Positions 1-10,261 are shown, numbered from the stretch's first letter. The stretch is 18,876 nucleotides of DNA from JBDSLU01 sp039916225 (GCA_039916225.1 JBDSLU010000214.1:1-18876); one strand, 5' to 3'. Numbers and translations: made by a program. The notes: generated by a model not told the origin, from the letters alone.

Positions 1-1158
1 CCCGCTGCCGAAGTCGGCCGATTGATTGAAGGTGTCCACGCCGATGCCGCCAATGGCGTTCGAGATCGTCGACTCGAAGGCAAAGGCATCGCTGACGACG
101 GCCGTGTCGGTGAAGATGACCAGCTGATCGAAGCTGTCGGCGTGGCTGGCGAAGAAGCGGCGGGCGGTCTGCGGAGCGTCGAGCTCCGGGTCTTCGGAGA
201 AGCGCTCGCCGACCGCCGCCGAACCGCCGCCGAGGCGGGTCGCGGCGCTCAGATCGATCGGCGTGAACGCGCTGCCCCGTCCCGGCGACAGCGCGATCAG
301 CGCCTCGGTCAGCGTCACCTCGGGGCCGAACTTCACGTCGATGGCACCGTTGGCGAAGAGCGATGCCTGGACGGTCGTCGTCTGCGTCGAGTCGAAGCCG
401 CGGACACCGCACCACGTCACCGTGAACGCGTCGCTGGCGGCGTCGACGAAGACGCGGCCCCCGGTCGACGGGTCGAGGTCGGCGAAGAACGGCGCCACGC
501 GCGGCGGCCCGCCGAGCAGGCGCGCGAAACCGCGCGTCGTCGAGGTCGCGTCGGCCTCGTCGAACGTCAGGTTGCCGTCCGAATTGACGAACACCGAGGT
601 GAACGAGCGCCCGTAGTACGAGAACGCGAACGGGATGGTCTCGGTCTTCGAGTCGTCGTCGGTCAGGGTGAGACGGCGGCCGAGGGCGGTGCGAAACGAC
701 GCGGTGGTCTGGGTCAGGTCGTAGCCGCCGCTGCCGTTGCGCTCGAAGCGCAGGCCGGCGTTGCGGACATCGAAGCTGTTGCGCGGCAGCAGCAGCGTGC
801 CGTCGTCTTCGATCACCGCGATGTCGCCGATGTCCTGTGTCACCGCGTCGGGTGACGGCGTCGCGCGGTTGGCCGCCCGGGCGCCGATCGCGCTGCGCCA
901 CAACAGATCAGCGACATTACGCTTGTCGGCGGCGAGGCCGAGGCGCCCCTTGCCGATCACGCCGGCCGCCAGCGACGGCGCGAACGGCTCGCCGTCGGCG
1001 TCGGCCTGGGCCAACGCCGCGACGCACGGGTTCTGCGCGGTCTGTCCGCCTCCTGGCGGGGTACTCGGCGGCGGGAGGGTTGGCGGTGAATCGTCGCCGC
1101 CGCCGCAGGCGACGAGCGTGACGAGCAGCAGGACGGGGCCGAACCGGCGAAGCGGCAT
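1..1158 (-). CDS. Lipoprotein with nidogen-like domain, 3' end outside window
   Basis: An open minus-strand frame of 386 codons runs from an ATG at 1158 to the left edge without a stop. The N-terminus has two Arg, a hydrophobic stretch and a lipobox L15-V-A-C18, followed by a Gly/Asp/Pro-rich linker, so an acylated, surface- or periplasm-anchored lipoprotein is expected. Residues about 175-290 read like a NIDO (nidogen extracellular) domain: AFSYYG, then a VNSDGNLTF stretch, APFFADLDP, and FTVTWCGV. The visible C-terminal part has SNAIGGIGVDTFN, which I cannot assign. Function is unknown; nidogen-like domains occur in adhesion and matrix proteins, so a surface-binding role is only a guess. 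It is divergent from fadR, with 217 nt between start codons. The lipoprotein call is firm and the NIDO call is moderate, from memory of the family pattern. Confidence 0.8.
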   Translation of the reverse strand, partial: MPLRRFGPVLLLVTLVACGGGDDSPPTLPPPSTPPGGGQTAQNPCVAALAQADADGEPFAPSLAAGVIGKGRLGLAADKRNVADLLWRSAIGARAANRATPSPDAVTQDIGDIAVIEDDGTLLLPRNSFDVRNAGLRFERNGSGGYDLTQTTASFRTALGRRLTLTDDDSKTETIPFAFSYYGRSFTSVFVNSDGNLTFDEADATSTTRGFARLLGGPPRVAPFFADLDPSTGGRVFVDAASDAFTVTWCGVRGFDSTQTTTVQASLFANGAIDVKFGPEVTLTEALIALSPGRGSAFTPIDLSAATRLGGGSAAVGERFSEDPELDAPQTARRFFASHADSFDQLVIFTDTAVVSDAFAFESTISNAIGGIGVDTFNQSADFGSG

Positions 1159-1189
1159 GTGGGGTATCCGGGTCGGCAGGCGCGCCCCG

Positions 1190-1195
1190 ATTCTA
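1190..1195 (-). promoter_or_regulatory. Possible -10 element of the lipoprotein gene
   Basis: On the minus strand TAGAAT matches the sigma70 -10 consensus at 5 of 6 positions and lies about 31 nt upstream of the ATG at 1158. I find no good -35 hexamer at 16-18 nt spacing, and no strong Shine-Dalgarno sequence, so this is tentative. Confidence 0.3.
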
Positions 1196-1305
1196 GCAGC
1201 ACGTCCCGGCCGCACCAGCGGAAACACATTACGCAAGACGGGGCCGGCAACGGCTTCGGATTGCGTACGATTCGGCAGCGTCCCGCCGCGTCGCCACGCC
1301 CCCGC

Positions 1306-1335
1306 TTGACCGTCGTCGCAGCACCGGCCTACAGT
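1306..1335 (+). promoter_or_regulatory. Sigma70-like promoter of the fadR-fadN-fadA-fadE operon
   Basis: A -35 element TTGACC (1306-1311, 5/6 match) is followed after 18 nt by TACAGT (1330-1335, 4/6 match). Transcription would begin near 1342, inside the palindrome at 1335-1352, which is the expected layout for a repressed promoter. It also implies that translation of fadR starts downstream of 1342. The promoter is inferred from sequence only. Confidence 0.5.
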
Positions 1336-1352
1336 GAATGAACCGCCATTCA
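1335..1352 (+). promoter_or_regulatory. FadR-type operator palindrome
   Basis: The 18-bp inverted repeat TGAATG-N6-CATTCA has two perfect 6-bp half sites. The operator reported for Bacillus subtilis FadR (YsiA), TGAATGAMTANTCATTCA, has the same half sites and spacing, and this site matches 14 of its 17 defined positions. It abuts the -10 element and covers the predicted transcription start, so bound repressor would block RNA polymerase. The adjacent gene encodes a FadR-like TetR protein, which makes autoregulation likely. I saw no second copy of TGAATG-N6-CATTCA in the window. Confidence 0.65.
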
Positions 1353-1375
1353 GTAGCCGGATCACGGTGCCACCG

Positions 1376-2028
1376 ATGCCGCCAGCCGCCGCCGTTCGCC
1401 CGAAGCCCGTTCGCGCCGCCCGCCCGCGCGTCCGTGCCGCCGCTCCGCGCGGCGACAAGCGGGAGGCGATCCTGCGCGCGGCCATCCGCACCTTCGCCCG
1501 CAGCGGCTTCTTCGGCGCCCAGGTCGCCGACGTCGCCCGCACCGCCGGCGTGGCCGCCGGCACCGTCTACCTGTATTTCCGCAGCAAGGACGACCTGCTG
1601 GTCTCGATCTTCGAGGGCGTGATGAGCGAGGCCATCGCCGAAGGCCGGGCGGCGCTCGCCGGCATCGCCGATCCGCTCGAGCGGCTGCGTCGGATCGCCC
1701 ATCTGCACCTCGATCGACTCAGCCGCGATCGCGACCTCGCGGTCGTCTTCCAGGTCGAACTGCGGCAGACGACGAAGTTCATGGAGCGCTTTTCCAACAC
1801 GCTGCTCCGCGACTATCTCGGCATCCTCCGCGACGTGATCGCCGATGGGCAGGCCGCCGGCGTCGTCCGCGCCAGCGTCAACCCGACCCTGGCCGCCAAG
1901 ATGCTCTTCGGCGCCCTCGACGAGATGGCCACCAACTGGATGCTCAGCCACCGCCGCACGTCGCTGGACGGCGTCGCCGACGCGGTCGTCGACGTCTTCG
2001 TGCACGGCGTCGGCGTAGGAGCCCGCCC

Positions 2029-2032
<4 letters not shown>
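1376..2032 (+). CDS. fadR: TetR-family fatty acid degradation repressor, FadR-like
   Basis: This 218-residue TetR regulator has a basic, Pro/Ala-rich N-terminal tail. A helix-turn-helix follows at about residues 48-68 (AQVADVARTAGVAAGTVYLYF is the core, read in two parts as AQVADVARTAGV and AAGTVYLYF). The ligand domain carries VFQVELRQ, LRDYLGILRDVI and MLFGALDEMATNW, closely echoing B. subtilis FadR (QLELRQ, YLNILDGIL, MIFGTIDE). That family senses long-chain acyl-CoA and represses beta-oxidation genes. The frame is open back to a GTG at 1334, but that codon lies inside the predicted -10 and next to the operator, so I chose ATG 1376; GTG 1367 is an alternative. The Shine-Dalgarno is weak at either. 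The stop overlaps the fadN start (ATGA). The regulator call is firm; the acyl-CoA ligand is inferred from similarity and operon context. Confidence 0.85.
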
Positions 2033-4313
<2,281 letters not shown>

Positions 4314-4314
<1 letters not shown>

Positions 4315-5126
4315 TGCCTGGCGCGATGGAGATCAGGGGAAACGGCCCGCCGCTCGTGCTCGTGCCTGGCATGCAAGGCCGCTGGGAATGGATGACGCCG
4401 ACGGTCGACGCCCTCGCCCGCCGCTTCCGCGTCGCCGCCTATTCGCTGTGCGGCGAGCCGGGGGCGCCGCCGCTGTCGGCGTCGTTCGACGGCGATCTGG
4501 CGCGTCTCGACGACATCTGTCGCGCGCTCGGCCCCGAGCCGGTGGTGCTGGTCGGCGTCTCGTTCGGCGGCCGCATCGCCGTGCACTACGCCGCCGCGCA
4601 TCCGGAGCGCGTGCGGGCGCTGGTGCTGGCATCGGCGCCGGGTCCCGGCTTCACGCTGCCACCGAACCAGGCGCGCTGGGTGGCGCGCCCGAGGCTGTCG
4701 CTGCCGGCCTTTGTCCTGTCGGCGCCCGGACGCGCCCGTCCCGAGTTGCGCAACGTATTCCCGGCGTGGCCGGATCGGGTGCGCTTCAGCGCCCGCATGC
4801 TGCGCCACGTACTGTTGGCGCCGATGTCGAGCACCCGCGCGGCGCAGCGGATCCGCCTGGCCCTGGCCGACGACGTCAGCGCGCCGGCCCGCCGGATCCA
4901 GGTGCCGACGCTGCTCGTCACCGGCGAGGACGGCCTCGATCAGATGGTGCCGCCCGAAAGCACGCGGCGCTATCGTGCGTGCATCGCCCGGACCGAGGTG
5001 GCGCGACTGGACGGCACCGGGCATATGGGCGTCATCACCCGCGCCGCGCACTTCGCCAGCCTGGTCGGGCGTTTCGTCCTCCCCGACGGCTCCGCCGGAG
5101 CGACGGCTGGGGAGGGTCAGGCATGA
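4314..5126 (+). CDS. Alpha/beta-fold hydrolase, first of two in the fad operon
   Basis: The 270-residue protein has the alpha/beta hydrolase layout: an N-terminal PPLVLVPG strand with an oxyanion-type G-M turn, the nucleophile elbow GVSFGG with Ser83, an acidic residue in GEDGLD (Asp206 or Asp209), and His237 in GTGHMG. No signal peptide is visible, so it is probably cytoplasmic. The start ATG shares one base with the fadN stop; ATG 4326 is a possible internal start. The frame is also open far upstream inside fadN, but that stretch is Arg-rich shadow sequence and not coding. Placement between fadN and fadA suggests an ester or thioester substrate linked to fatty acids, such as an acyl-CoA thioesterase or lipase. 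The sequence does not settle this, since the fold covers many reactions. Confidence 0.85.
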
Positions 5127-5752
5127 GCGCGCATCCCGCCGGCGTGCGCCAGTTCGATGGCCCGGCCGGCCGTCTCGAAGCTCGCATCGACGAACCCGCT
5201 GACGCCCCGCGCGCCGTGGCGGTCATCGCCCCGCCCCATCCGGAACTGGGCGGGACGCTGCACGATCGCGTCGTCTACCACGCGACGCAGGGGCTGACAC
5301 GCGTCGGCTGCGCGGTGGTCCGGTTCACCTTCCGCGGCGCCGGGTCCAGCGACGGCACCTTCACGGGCGGACCGGGCGAACGCGACGATTTCCGCACCGC
5401 CATCGACGTGGCCGCGGCACGCTACCCGGGCCTGCCCGTGTGGGCGGTCGGCTACTCCTTCGGTTCGTGGATCGCCCTCGATGTCGGCGCCGGCGATCCC
5501 CGCGTCACCCACCTCGTCGCCATCGCCCCGCCGATCGACGGCTACGATTTCGCCGCCGTCGCGACCGCCGGCAAGCCGGTGTTCATGATCCACGGCGAGT
5601 TCGATCACTTCACCTCGACCAAGGCCATGCAGCGCTTCTACGGCACGCTGGCCGAGCCGCGCGAGCTGGTCATCGTCGACGGCGCCGATCATCTGTTCGA
5701 CGGCCACGTCAGCGAAATCGCCGACACCATCGCGGATCTCCTGCACGACTGA
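5123..5752 (+). CDS. Alpha/beta hydrolase of the COG2945-like small type
   Basis: The 209-residue protein begins with APPHPELGGTLHD and FTFRGAGSSDG, a pattern typical of small COG2945-type alpha/beta hydrolases. The full triad is visible: Ser112 in GYSFGSW, Asp161 in GEFDHF and His190 in GADHLFDGH. No signal peptide is present. The ATG overlaps the stop of the previous hydrolase by 4 nt, with GGAGG at 5111-5115, seven bases upstream, as ribosome site. The two hydrolases share only the fold and are not obvious duplicates. The substrate is unknown; members of this group are mostly uncharacterised. The operon position suggests acyl-ester or acyl-thioester hydrolysis, but that is inference. A 29-nt gap separates it from fadA. 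Confidence 0.85.
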   Translation: MSAHPAGVRQFDGPAGRLEARIDEPADAPRAVAVIAPPHPELGGTLHDRVVYHATQGLTRVGCAVVRFTFRGAGSSDGTFTGGPGERDDFRTAIDVAAARYPGLPVWAVGYSFGSWIALDVGAGDPRVTHLVAIAPPIDGYDFAAVATAGKPVFMIHGEFDHFTSTKAMQRFYGTLAEPRELVIVDGADHLFDGHVSEIADTIADLLHD

Positions 5753-5781
5753 GCGGCAGGAACACAGGAAAGCAGGCCGCC

Positions 5782-6966
5782 ATGCCCGAAGCCGTCATCG
5801 TCGCCGCCGTTCGCACCCCCGTTGGCAAGGCGCCGAACGGAACCTTGCGCCACACCCGTCCCGACGATCTCGCCGCCGCGGCCATCACCGCGGCCCTGGC
5901 TCGCGTGCCGGGGCTCGACCCGGCCGAGGTCGAGGACGTGATCCTCGGCTGCGCCATGCCCGAGGGCGAGCAGGGCCTCAACGTCGCGCGCATCGCCAGC
6001 CTGCGTGCCGGTGTGCCGCATTCCGCCTCGGCCGTCACCGTCAACCGCTTCTGCGCCTCGGGGCTGCAGTCGATCGCCTACGCCGCCGAACGGATCCAGA
6101 GCGGCGCCGCCGACGTCGTGATCGCCGGCGGCACCGAGTCGATGAGCCTGGTGCCGATGGGCGGGCTCAAGGTCTCGCCCAACCCGACGCTGATCGATAC
6201 CTACCCCGACGTCTATCTCTCGAACGGCCTGGTCGCCGAGAACCACGCCCGCGCGTCGAAGATCAGCCGCGAGGCGCAGGACGCCTTCGCCTTCGACAGC
6301 CATCGCAAGGCGATCGCCGCCATCGACGCCGGGCGCTTCGCCGATGAGATCGTCGCCGTCGACGCGGCGATCGTGGACGCCGCCCCCGCGGTGGGACGCG
6401 CGCCGGCGGCGCCGAAGCGCATGGATACCGACGAAGGGCCGCGGCGCGACACCTCAGCGGAGGCGCTCGCCAAGCTCAAGCCGGCGTTCCACGCCACTGG
6501 CAGCGTCACTGCCGGCAACTCGTCACAGACCAGCGACGGCGCGGCGGCGGTGATCGTGATGTCGGCGACGCGCGCCGCCGCCCTGGGCCTGACGCCGCTG
6601 GCCCGCTTCGTCGGCTACGCCACGGCCGGCGTCGCCCCCGAGCTGTTCGGGATCGGCCCGGTGCCGGCGATCCGCAAGGCCCTGACTCGAGCCGGACTCA
6701 CCCTCGACGCGATGGATCTGGTCGAGCTGAACGAGGCGTTCGCGGCGCAGATCCTCGCCTGCCTCGCCGAGCTGCCCATCGATCCGGCACGGCTGAACGT
6801 CAACGGTGGCGCCATCGCCCTCGGTCACCCGCTCGGCTGCACCGGCGCGCGCCTGACGACGACGCTGCTGCACGAAATGAAGCGCCGGCAGGGCCGATAC
6901 GGCCTGGTCAGCATGTGTGTCGGCGGCGGCATGGGCGCCGCCGGCATCTTCGAAAGGATGTCGTGA
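5782..6966 (+). CDS. fadA: Acetyl-CoA acyltransferase (3-ketoacyl-CoA thiolase)
   Basis: This 394-residue thiolase splits 3-ketoacyl-CoA with CoA to release acetyl-CoA, the last step of each beta-oxidation cycle. All signature residues are present: nucleophile Cys91 in NRFCASGLQ, the NEAF motif at 317-320, His349 in GGAIALGHPLGCTGAR, and Cys379 in MCVGGGMGAA. The length is normal for the family. The start ATG 5782 lies 11 nt after AGGAA (5766-5770) and is followed by the conserved EAVIVAAVRTPVG N-terminus; the open frame upstream of it has no thiolase character. The gene's stop shares one base with the fadE start. A biosynthetic thiolase acting in the reverse direction is possible by sequence alone, but the fadN and fadE neighbours favour degradation. 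Confidence 0.94.
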   Translation: MPEAVIVAAVRTPVGKAPNGTLRHTRPDDLAAAAITAALARVPGLDPAEVEDVILGCAMPEGEQGLNVARIASLRAGVPHSASAVTVNRFCASGLQSIAYAAERIQSGAADVVIAGGTESMSLVPMGGLKVSPNPTLIDTYPDVYLSNGLVAENHARASKISREAQDAFAFDSHRKAIAAIDAGRFADEIVAVDAAIVDAAPAVGRAPAAPKRMDTDEGPRRDTSAEALAKLKPAFHATGSVTAGNSSQTSDGAAAVIVMSATRAAALGLTPLARFVGYATAGVAPELFGIGPVPAIRKALTRAGLTLDAMDLVELNEAFAAQILACLAELPIDPARLNVNGGAIALGHPLGCTGARLTTTLLHEMKRRQGRYGLVSMCVGGGMGAAGIFERMS

Positions 6967-8732
6967 TGGCGACGCTGGCGATCGCACACAAAGGCGGCGC
7001 GTGGCTGATCGAGGACGCTGCGGCGGGCGACGTGCTCACGCCCGAGCAGCTCACCGACGAACACCGGTTGATCGCGCGCACCGCCGCCGATTTCGTGCGG
7101 CAGGAAGTGGCGCCGCAGCGTGAGCGGCTCGAGGGCAAGGACTGGAACATCGCCCGTGCCCTGGTTCGCCGCGCCGGCGAACTGGGCCTGCTGGCGACCG
7201 ACGTCGCCGAAGAGCACGGCGGGCTGGCGCTCGACAAGGTCAGCTCGGTGGTCGTCGCTGCCGAGATCTCCGCCGATGCCTCGTTCGGCACCACCTTCGG
7301 GGCGATGACCGGCCTGGCCATCCTGCCGCTGGTCGCCTTCGGCACCCCGGAGCAGCAGGCGCGCTACCTGCCCCGCCTCGCCGCCGGCGAGATCGTCGGC
7401 GCCTACTGCCTCAGCGAGTCGGGCTCGGGGTCGGACGCCCTCGGCGCGCGGACGCGGGCGACCCGCCTCGACGACGGCGCCTTCTCGCTCTCGGGCGAGA
7501 AGATGTGGATCACCAACGCCGGCTTCGCCGATGTCTTCATCGTCTTCGCCAAGGTCGACGGCGAGGCGTTCACCGCCTTCATCGTCGAGCGCGACTTCCC
7601 CGGCGTCTCGATCGGCGAGGAGGAGCACAAGATGGGGCTGCGCGCCTCGTCGACGGCGCCGGTGATCCTGCAGGACGCGCGCGTCCCGGCTGCCAACGTG
7701 CTCGGCGAGGTCGGGCGCGGCCACAAGGTTGCCTTCAACGTACTGAACTACGGCCGGCTGAAACTCGGCGCGGCCACGGCTGGCGGCTCCCGCGCCACGC
7801 TGACCGAAGCGATCGCCTATGCCACCGAGCGGCGGCAGTTCGGGCAGTCGATCGCCTCGTTCGGCGCCATCCGCACCAAGCTGGCGACGATGGCGGTGCG
7901 GATCTACGTGCTCGAGAGCCTGCTGACGCGGACCGCCGACCTGATCGACCGGGCCATCGACGCCGGCACCGGCACGCCGGCGGCGCGGCTGCTGGCAGCG
8001 CTCGAGGAGTACGCCATCGAGGCGTCGATCGCCAAGGTCGCCGGCAGCGAGATCGCCGACTACGTCGTCGACGAGAACGTGCAGATCCACGGCGGCAACG
8101 GCTTCGTCACCGACTACCCCGCCGAACGCCGCTACCGCGACGCCCGGGTCAACCGCATCTTCGAGGGCACCAACGAGATCAACCGGCTGCTGATCGCCGG
8201 GCTGCTTGCCCGCCGTGCCGCCAAGGGCGACATCGGGCTGATCGCCGCGGCCAAGCGGCTGGCCGACGAAGTGACCGGCCCGATGGCCGGCGACGGCGGC
8301 GACGACGCGCCGCTCGCCGCGGCCCGGCGCACGGTCGGCGGCCTGAAGAAGGCCGCGCTCCTCGTCCTCGGCACCGCGATGCAGCGTTTCGGCGAGAAGC
8401 TGGCGGACGAGCAGGAGGCGCTGATGCTGACCGCCGACCTGGTCATCGACGCGTTCGGCGCCGAGAGCGCGCTGCTGCGTGCCGAGCGGGCCCAGGCCGA
8501 CGGCGCACGTCATCCCGACGTGCACGAGGCCATCGCCTGCACCGCCATCGCCGACGCCGCGCTGCGGGTCGAGATGACGGCGCGCGAAGCGGTCGCCGCG
8601 CTGACCGACGGCGACACGCGGCGCGTCACGCTGTCCGCCCTGCGTCGCCTGCTCAAGAGCGCGCCGGTCGACACCGTCGCCCTGCGGCGCACGATCGCCG
8701 CGCACGTCCTCGCCAGTGGCGGAGCCTTCTGA
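6966..8732 (+). CDS. fadE: Acyl-CoA dehydrogenase, FadE/VLCAD-like with C-terminal extension
   Basis: The 588-residue FAD enzyme makes the first double bond of acyl-CoA and passes electrons to an electron-transfer flavoprotein that is not encoded here. The N-terminal helical domain is followed by the flavin-contact strand around YCLSE (147-151) and WITNAG. KMGLRASSTAP comes next, then the C-terminal helical domain with Glu400 in RIFEGTNEINR, the position of the catalytic base in the medium-chain enzyme. About 180 residues follow, an extension seen in long-chain types such as B. subtilis FadE (YusJ, 594 residues) and mitochondrial VLCAD. The ATG overlaps the fadA stop by one base, so translation is probably coupled. 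The frame is open 51 nt further upstream inside fadA, but the start with overlap is preferred. Long-chain preference is inferred from architecture. Confidence 0.93.
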   Translation: MATLAIAHKGGAWLIEDAAAGDVLTPEQLTDEHRLIARTAADFVRQEVAPQRERLEGKDWNIARALVRRAGELGLLATDVAEEHGGLALDKVSSVVVAAEISADASFGTTFGAMTGLAILPLVAFGTPEQQARYLPRLAAGEIVGAYCLSESGSGSDALGARTRATRLDDGAFSLSGEKMWITNAGFADVFIVFAKVDGEAFTAFIVERDFPGVSIGEEEHKMGLRASSTAPVILQDARVPAANVLGEVGRGHKVAFNVLNYGRLKLGAATAGGSRATLTEAIAYATERRQFGQSIASFGAIRTKLATMAVRIYVLESLLTRTADLIDRAIDAGTGTPAARLLAALEEYAIEASIAKVAGSEIADYVVDENVQIHGGNGFVTDYPAERRYRDARVNRIFEGTNEINRLLIAGLLARRAAKGDIGLIAAAKRLADEVTGPMAGDGGDDAPLAAARRTVGGLKKAALLVLGTAMQRFGEKLADEQEALMLTADLVIDAFGAESALLRAERAQADGARHPDVHEAIACTAIADAALRVEMTAREAVAALTDGDTRRVTLSALRRLLKSAPVDTVALRRTIAAHVLASGGAF

Positions 8733-8748
8733 GCCGCTATCGCGGCTC
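8731..8748 (+). terminator. Hairpin at the end of the fad operon
   Basis: GAGCCGC (8731-8737) and GCGGCTC (8742-8748) form a perfect 7-bp stem with a TATC loop, beginning within the fadE stop codon. No U-rich tract follows, so it is not a classical intrinsic terminator. It may end or stabilise the transcript. Confidence 0.4.
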
Positions 8749-8772
8749 AACGTCCTAGGTCCCTCCCAGGAG

Positions 8773-8902
8773 TCCAACTTCCAAGAGGCCAACTTCCAAG
8801 GGTCCAACTGCCAAGGGTCCAACTGCCAACTGCCAACTCCCGAGCCGAACCGGCCCCGTTGGATTTTGGAAATTGGACATTGGAAGTTGGGATTGGGAGT
8901 TG
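8773..8902. repeat. Intergenic 15-bp tandem repeat facing complementary TTGGAA arm
   Basis: The left arm (8773-8841) has about four units of 15 bp, consensus TCCAACTKCCAAGGG, with the last units degenerating into CCAACTG heptamers. The right arm (about 8858-8902) is the same motif in opposite sense: TTGGATTTTGGAAATTGG, then TTGGAAGTTGG at 8880-8890. The last is an exact reverse complement of CCAACTTCCAA at 8774-8784 and 8789-8799, so the two arms can fold into a long imperfect hairpin around a spacer at 8842-8857. I recall similar TTGGAAATTGG intergenic elements in Acidobacteriota, but this is from memory. The whole fadE-to-DUF1684 gap (8733-8929) is filled by the hairpin and this repeat. Confidence 0.75.
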
Positions 8903-8929
8903 AGAGTCGGCTGACATACGCTTCACGGG

Positions 8930-9532
8930 ATGCGTGCGAGAGTTCGCGGGTCGTTCGTGCTGGCGGCGCTGCTGGCGGCCGGATGCGGGGCGCCGCCGCC
9001 GGTGCCGTATGCCCAGCAGATCCATGAGCACCGGAGCACCAAGGATGCGGCGTTCGCCTCGACGGCGCAGGACTCCCCGGTGCCGCAGGCCGAGCGGGCG
9101 CGGCTGCTGCCGCTCGCCTACTTCCAGGTCGACGAGGGCTACCACGTGCCCGCCAAGCTCGCTCCCTCGCCCGGTGAGGTGGCGCTCGAGATGCCGACGT
9201 CGACCGGGCAGCGCCGCCGCATGCGCCGCGCCGGCCAGCTCCGCTTCTCGGTGAAGGGCCAGCCGCTGACGCTGACCGCCTTCGTCGAAGAGAACGACCA
9301 GGCGATGCAGCGGCTGTTCGTGCCGTTCGGCGATCCCACCAACGGCACCGAGACTTACATCGGCGGCCGCTACCTCGATCTCGACCGCACCACCACCGGC
9401 CTCTACGACCTCGATTTCAACCGCGCCTATCACCCCTACTGCGTCTACAACTCGCAGTATGATTGCCCGTACCCGCCGCGCGAAAATCGCCTGACGTCAC
9501 CGATCCGATCGGGCGAACGGCTGAGGCCATAG
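8930..9532 (+). CDS. DUF1684 family lipoprotein
   Basis: The 200-residue protein starts with an Arg-rich N-terminus, a hydrophobic stretch and a lipobox A16-A-G-C19, so it is probably an acylated lipoprotein. The rest matches the DUF1684 pattern I know: LAYFQVDEGYHVPA, TSTGQRRRMRRAG, LTAFVEENDQ, LFVPFGDPTNG, ETYIGGRYLDLD, LDFNRAYHPYCVYN, YDCPYPPRENRL. The Cys of YHPYCVYN and YDCPYP are five residues apart (CVYNSQYDC contains both) and could form a disulfide or bind metal. The biochemical role of the family is not known to me. The Shine-Dalgarno is weak. A 36-nt gap separates it from the HAD gene, so the two may be co-transcribed. Confidence 0.85.
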   Translation: MRARVRGSFVLAALLAAGCGAPPPVPYAQQIHEHRSTKDAAFASTAQDSPVPQAERARLLPLAYFQVDEGYHVPAKLAPSPGEVALEMPTSTGQRRRMRRAGQLRFSVKGQPLTLTAFVEENDQAMQRLFVPFGDPTNGTETYIGGRYLDLDRTTTGLYDLDFNRAYHPYCVYNSQYDCPYPPRENRLTSPIRSGERLRP

Positions 9533-9568
9533 CGCGGCACGGCCGGTTCGTCTTCCCACGGGTCCCCG

Positions 9569-10261
9569 ATGCTTCTCTCCGCGGTCGTCTTCGACTTCGA
9601 TGGCGTGATCGCCGACAGCGAGCCGCTGCACTTCGAAGGATTCCGGCGCGTGCTGGCCCGCCACGGCGTGACGCTCGCCAAGCGCGACTACTACGCCAAG
9701 TACCTCGGCTACGACGACGCCGGCGCCTTCCGCGCCGTGCTCGCCGACCATGGCCAGCGCGTCGATGACGGCCGCATCACCGCGCTCGTCGACGAGAAGA
9801 TCGCGCTGTTCCCCGAGATGCTGGCCGGCCAGCCGGTCATCTACGAAGGGGCCGCCGCGTGCATCGAGCGCCTCGGCGCCCTGGTGCCTCTGGCGATCGC
9901 GTCCGGCGCGGCCCTCGACGACATCGATGCCGTGCTGCGCGGCACCGGCCTGCGCGAGCGCTTCCGCACGGTCGTGGCCGCCGAGCACACGCCGCGCAGC
10001 AAGCCGCATCCCGATCCGTACCGGCGAGCCGTCGCCATCCTGCGCGAACAGGGCGTGCTGCCGATGGATGCGCTGTCGCGCCACATCGTCGCCATCGAGG
10101 ACTCGGTGTGGGGCCTGCAGTCGGCCCGCGACGCCGGGCTGCGGACGGTGGCGGTGACCACGTCCTATCGCGCCGAGGAGCTCACCGTCGCCGATCTCGT
10201 GGTGCCGTCTCTCGACGCCGTGACGATCGAGGCCCTGGAGGCGCTGGTCGCGCGGCCATGA
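9569..10261 (+). CDS. HAD-superfamily hydrolase, beta-phosphoglucomutase/phosphatase-like
   Basis: The 230-residue cytoplasmic protein has the HAD motifs in order: DFDGV with nucleophile Asp9 and acid/base Asp11, SEPLHFEGF at the start of a helical cap domain, AIASGA as motif II, Lys145 in SKPHPDPY as motif III, and IEDSVWG with Glu177-Asp178 as motif IV. The cap position and the SKPHPDPY form are typical of the beta-phosphoglucomutase and phosphoglycolate-phosphatase-like group. The exact phosphorylated substrate cannot be read from the sequence. The ATG at 9569 directly precedes the first strand; the Shine-Dalgarno is weak. The stop overlaps the next gene by 4 nt (ATGA), suggesting coupled translation. 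Confidence 0.88.
   Translation: MLLSAVVFDFDGVIADSEPLHFEGFRRVLARHGVTLAKRDYYAKYLGYDDAGAFRAVLADHGQRVDDGRITALVDEKIALFPEMLAGQPVIYEGAAACIERLGALVPLAIASGAALDDIDAVLRGTGLRERFRTVVAAEHTPRSKPHPDPYRRAVAILREQGVLPMDALSRHIVAIEDSVWGLQSARDAGLRTVAVTTSYRAEELTVADLVVPSLDAVTIEALEALVARP

Noticed and set aside
1334..1375. GTG 1334 as the start of fadR
   Set aside because: It overlaps the predicted -10 element and abuts the operator palindrome, so it is unlikely to be transcribed.
6825..8822. Long minus-strand open frame (665 codons) opposite fadE
   Set aside because: It is the antisense shadow of a gene with complete acyl-CoA dehydrogenase motifs; its product is Arg/Gly/Val/Asp-rich without domains, and its start lies in the intergenic repeat.
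8773..8841. Tandem repeats as a CRISPR array
   Set aside because: Units are 15 bp with no spacers, and no cas genes are present.
8716..9027. Plus-strand frame through the 15-bp repeats, reading like pentapeptide repeats (SNFQEANFQGSNCQ)
   Set aside because: The five-residue period only reflects the 15-bp DNA period; the frame crosses into the DUF1684 gene in another frame and has no ribosome site.
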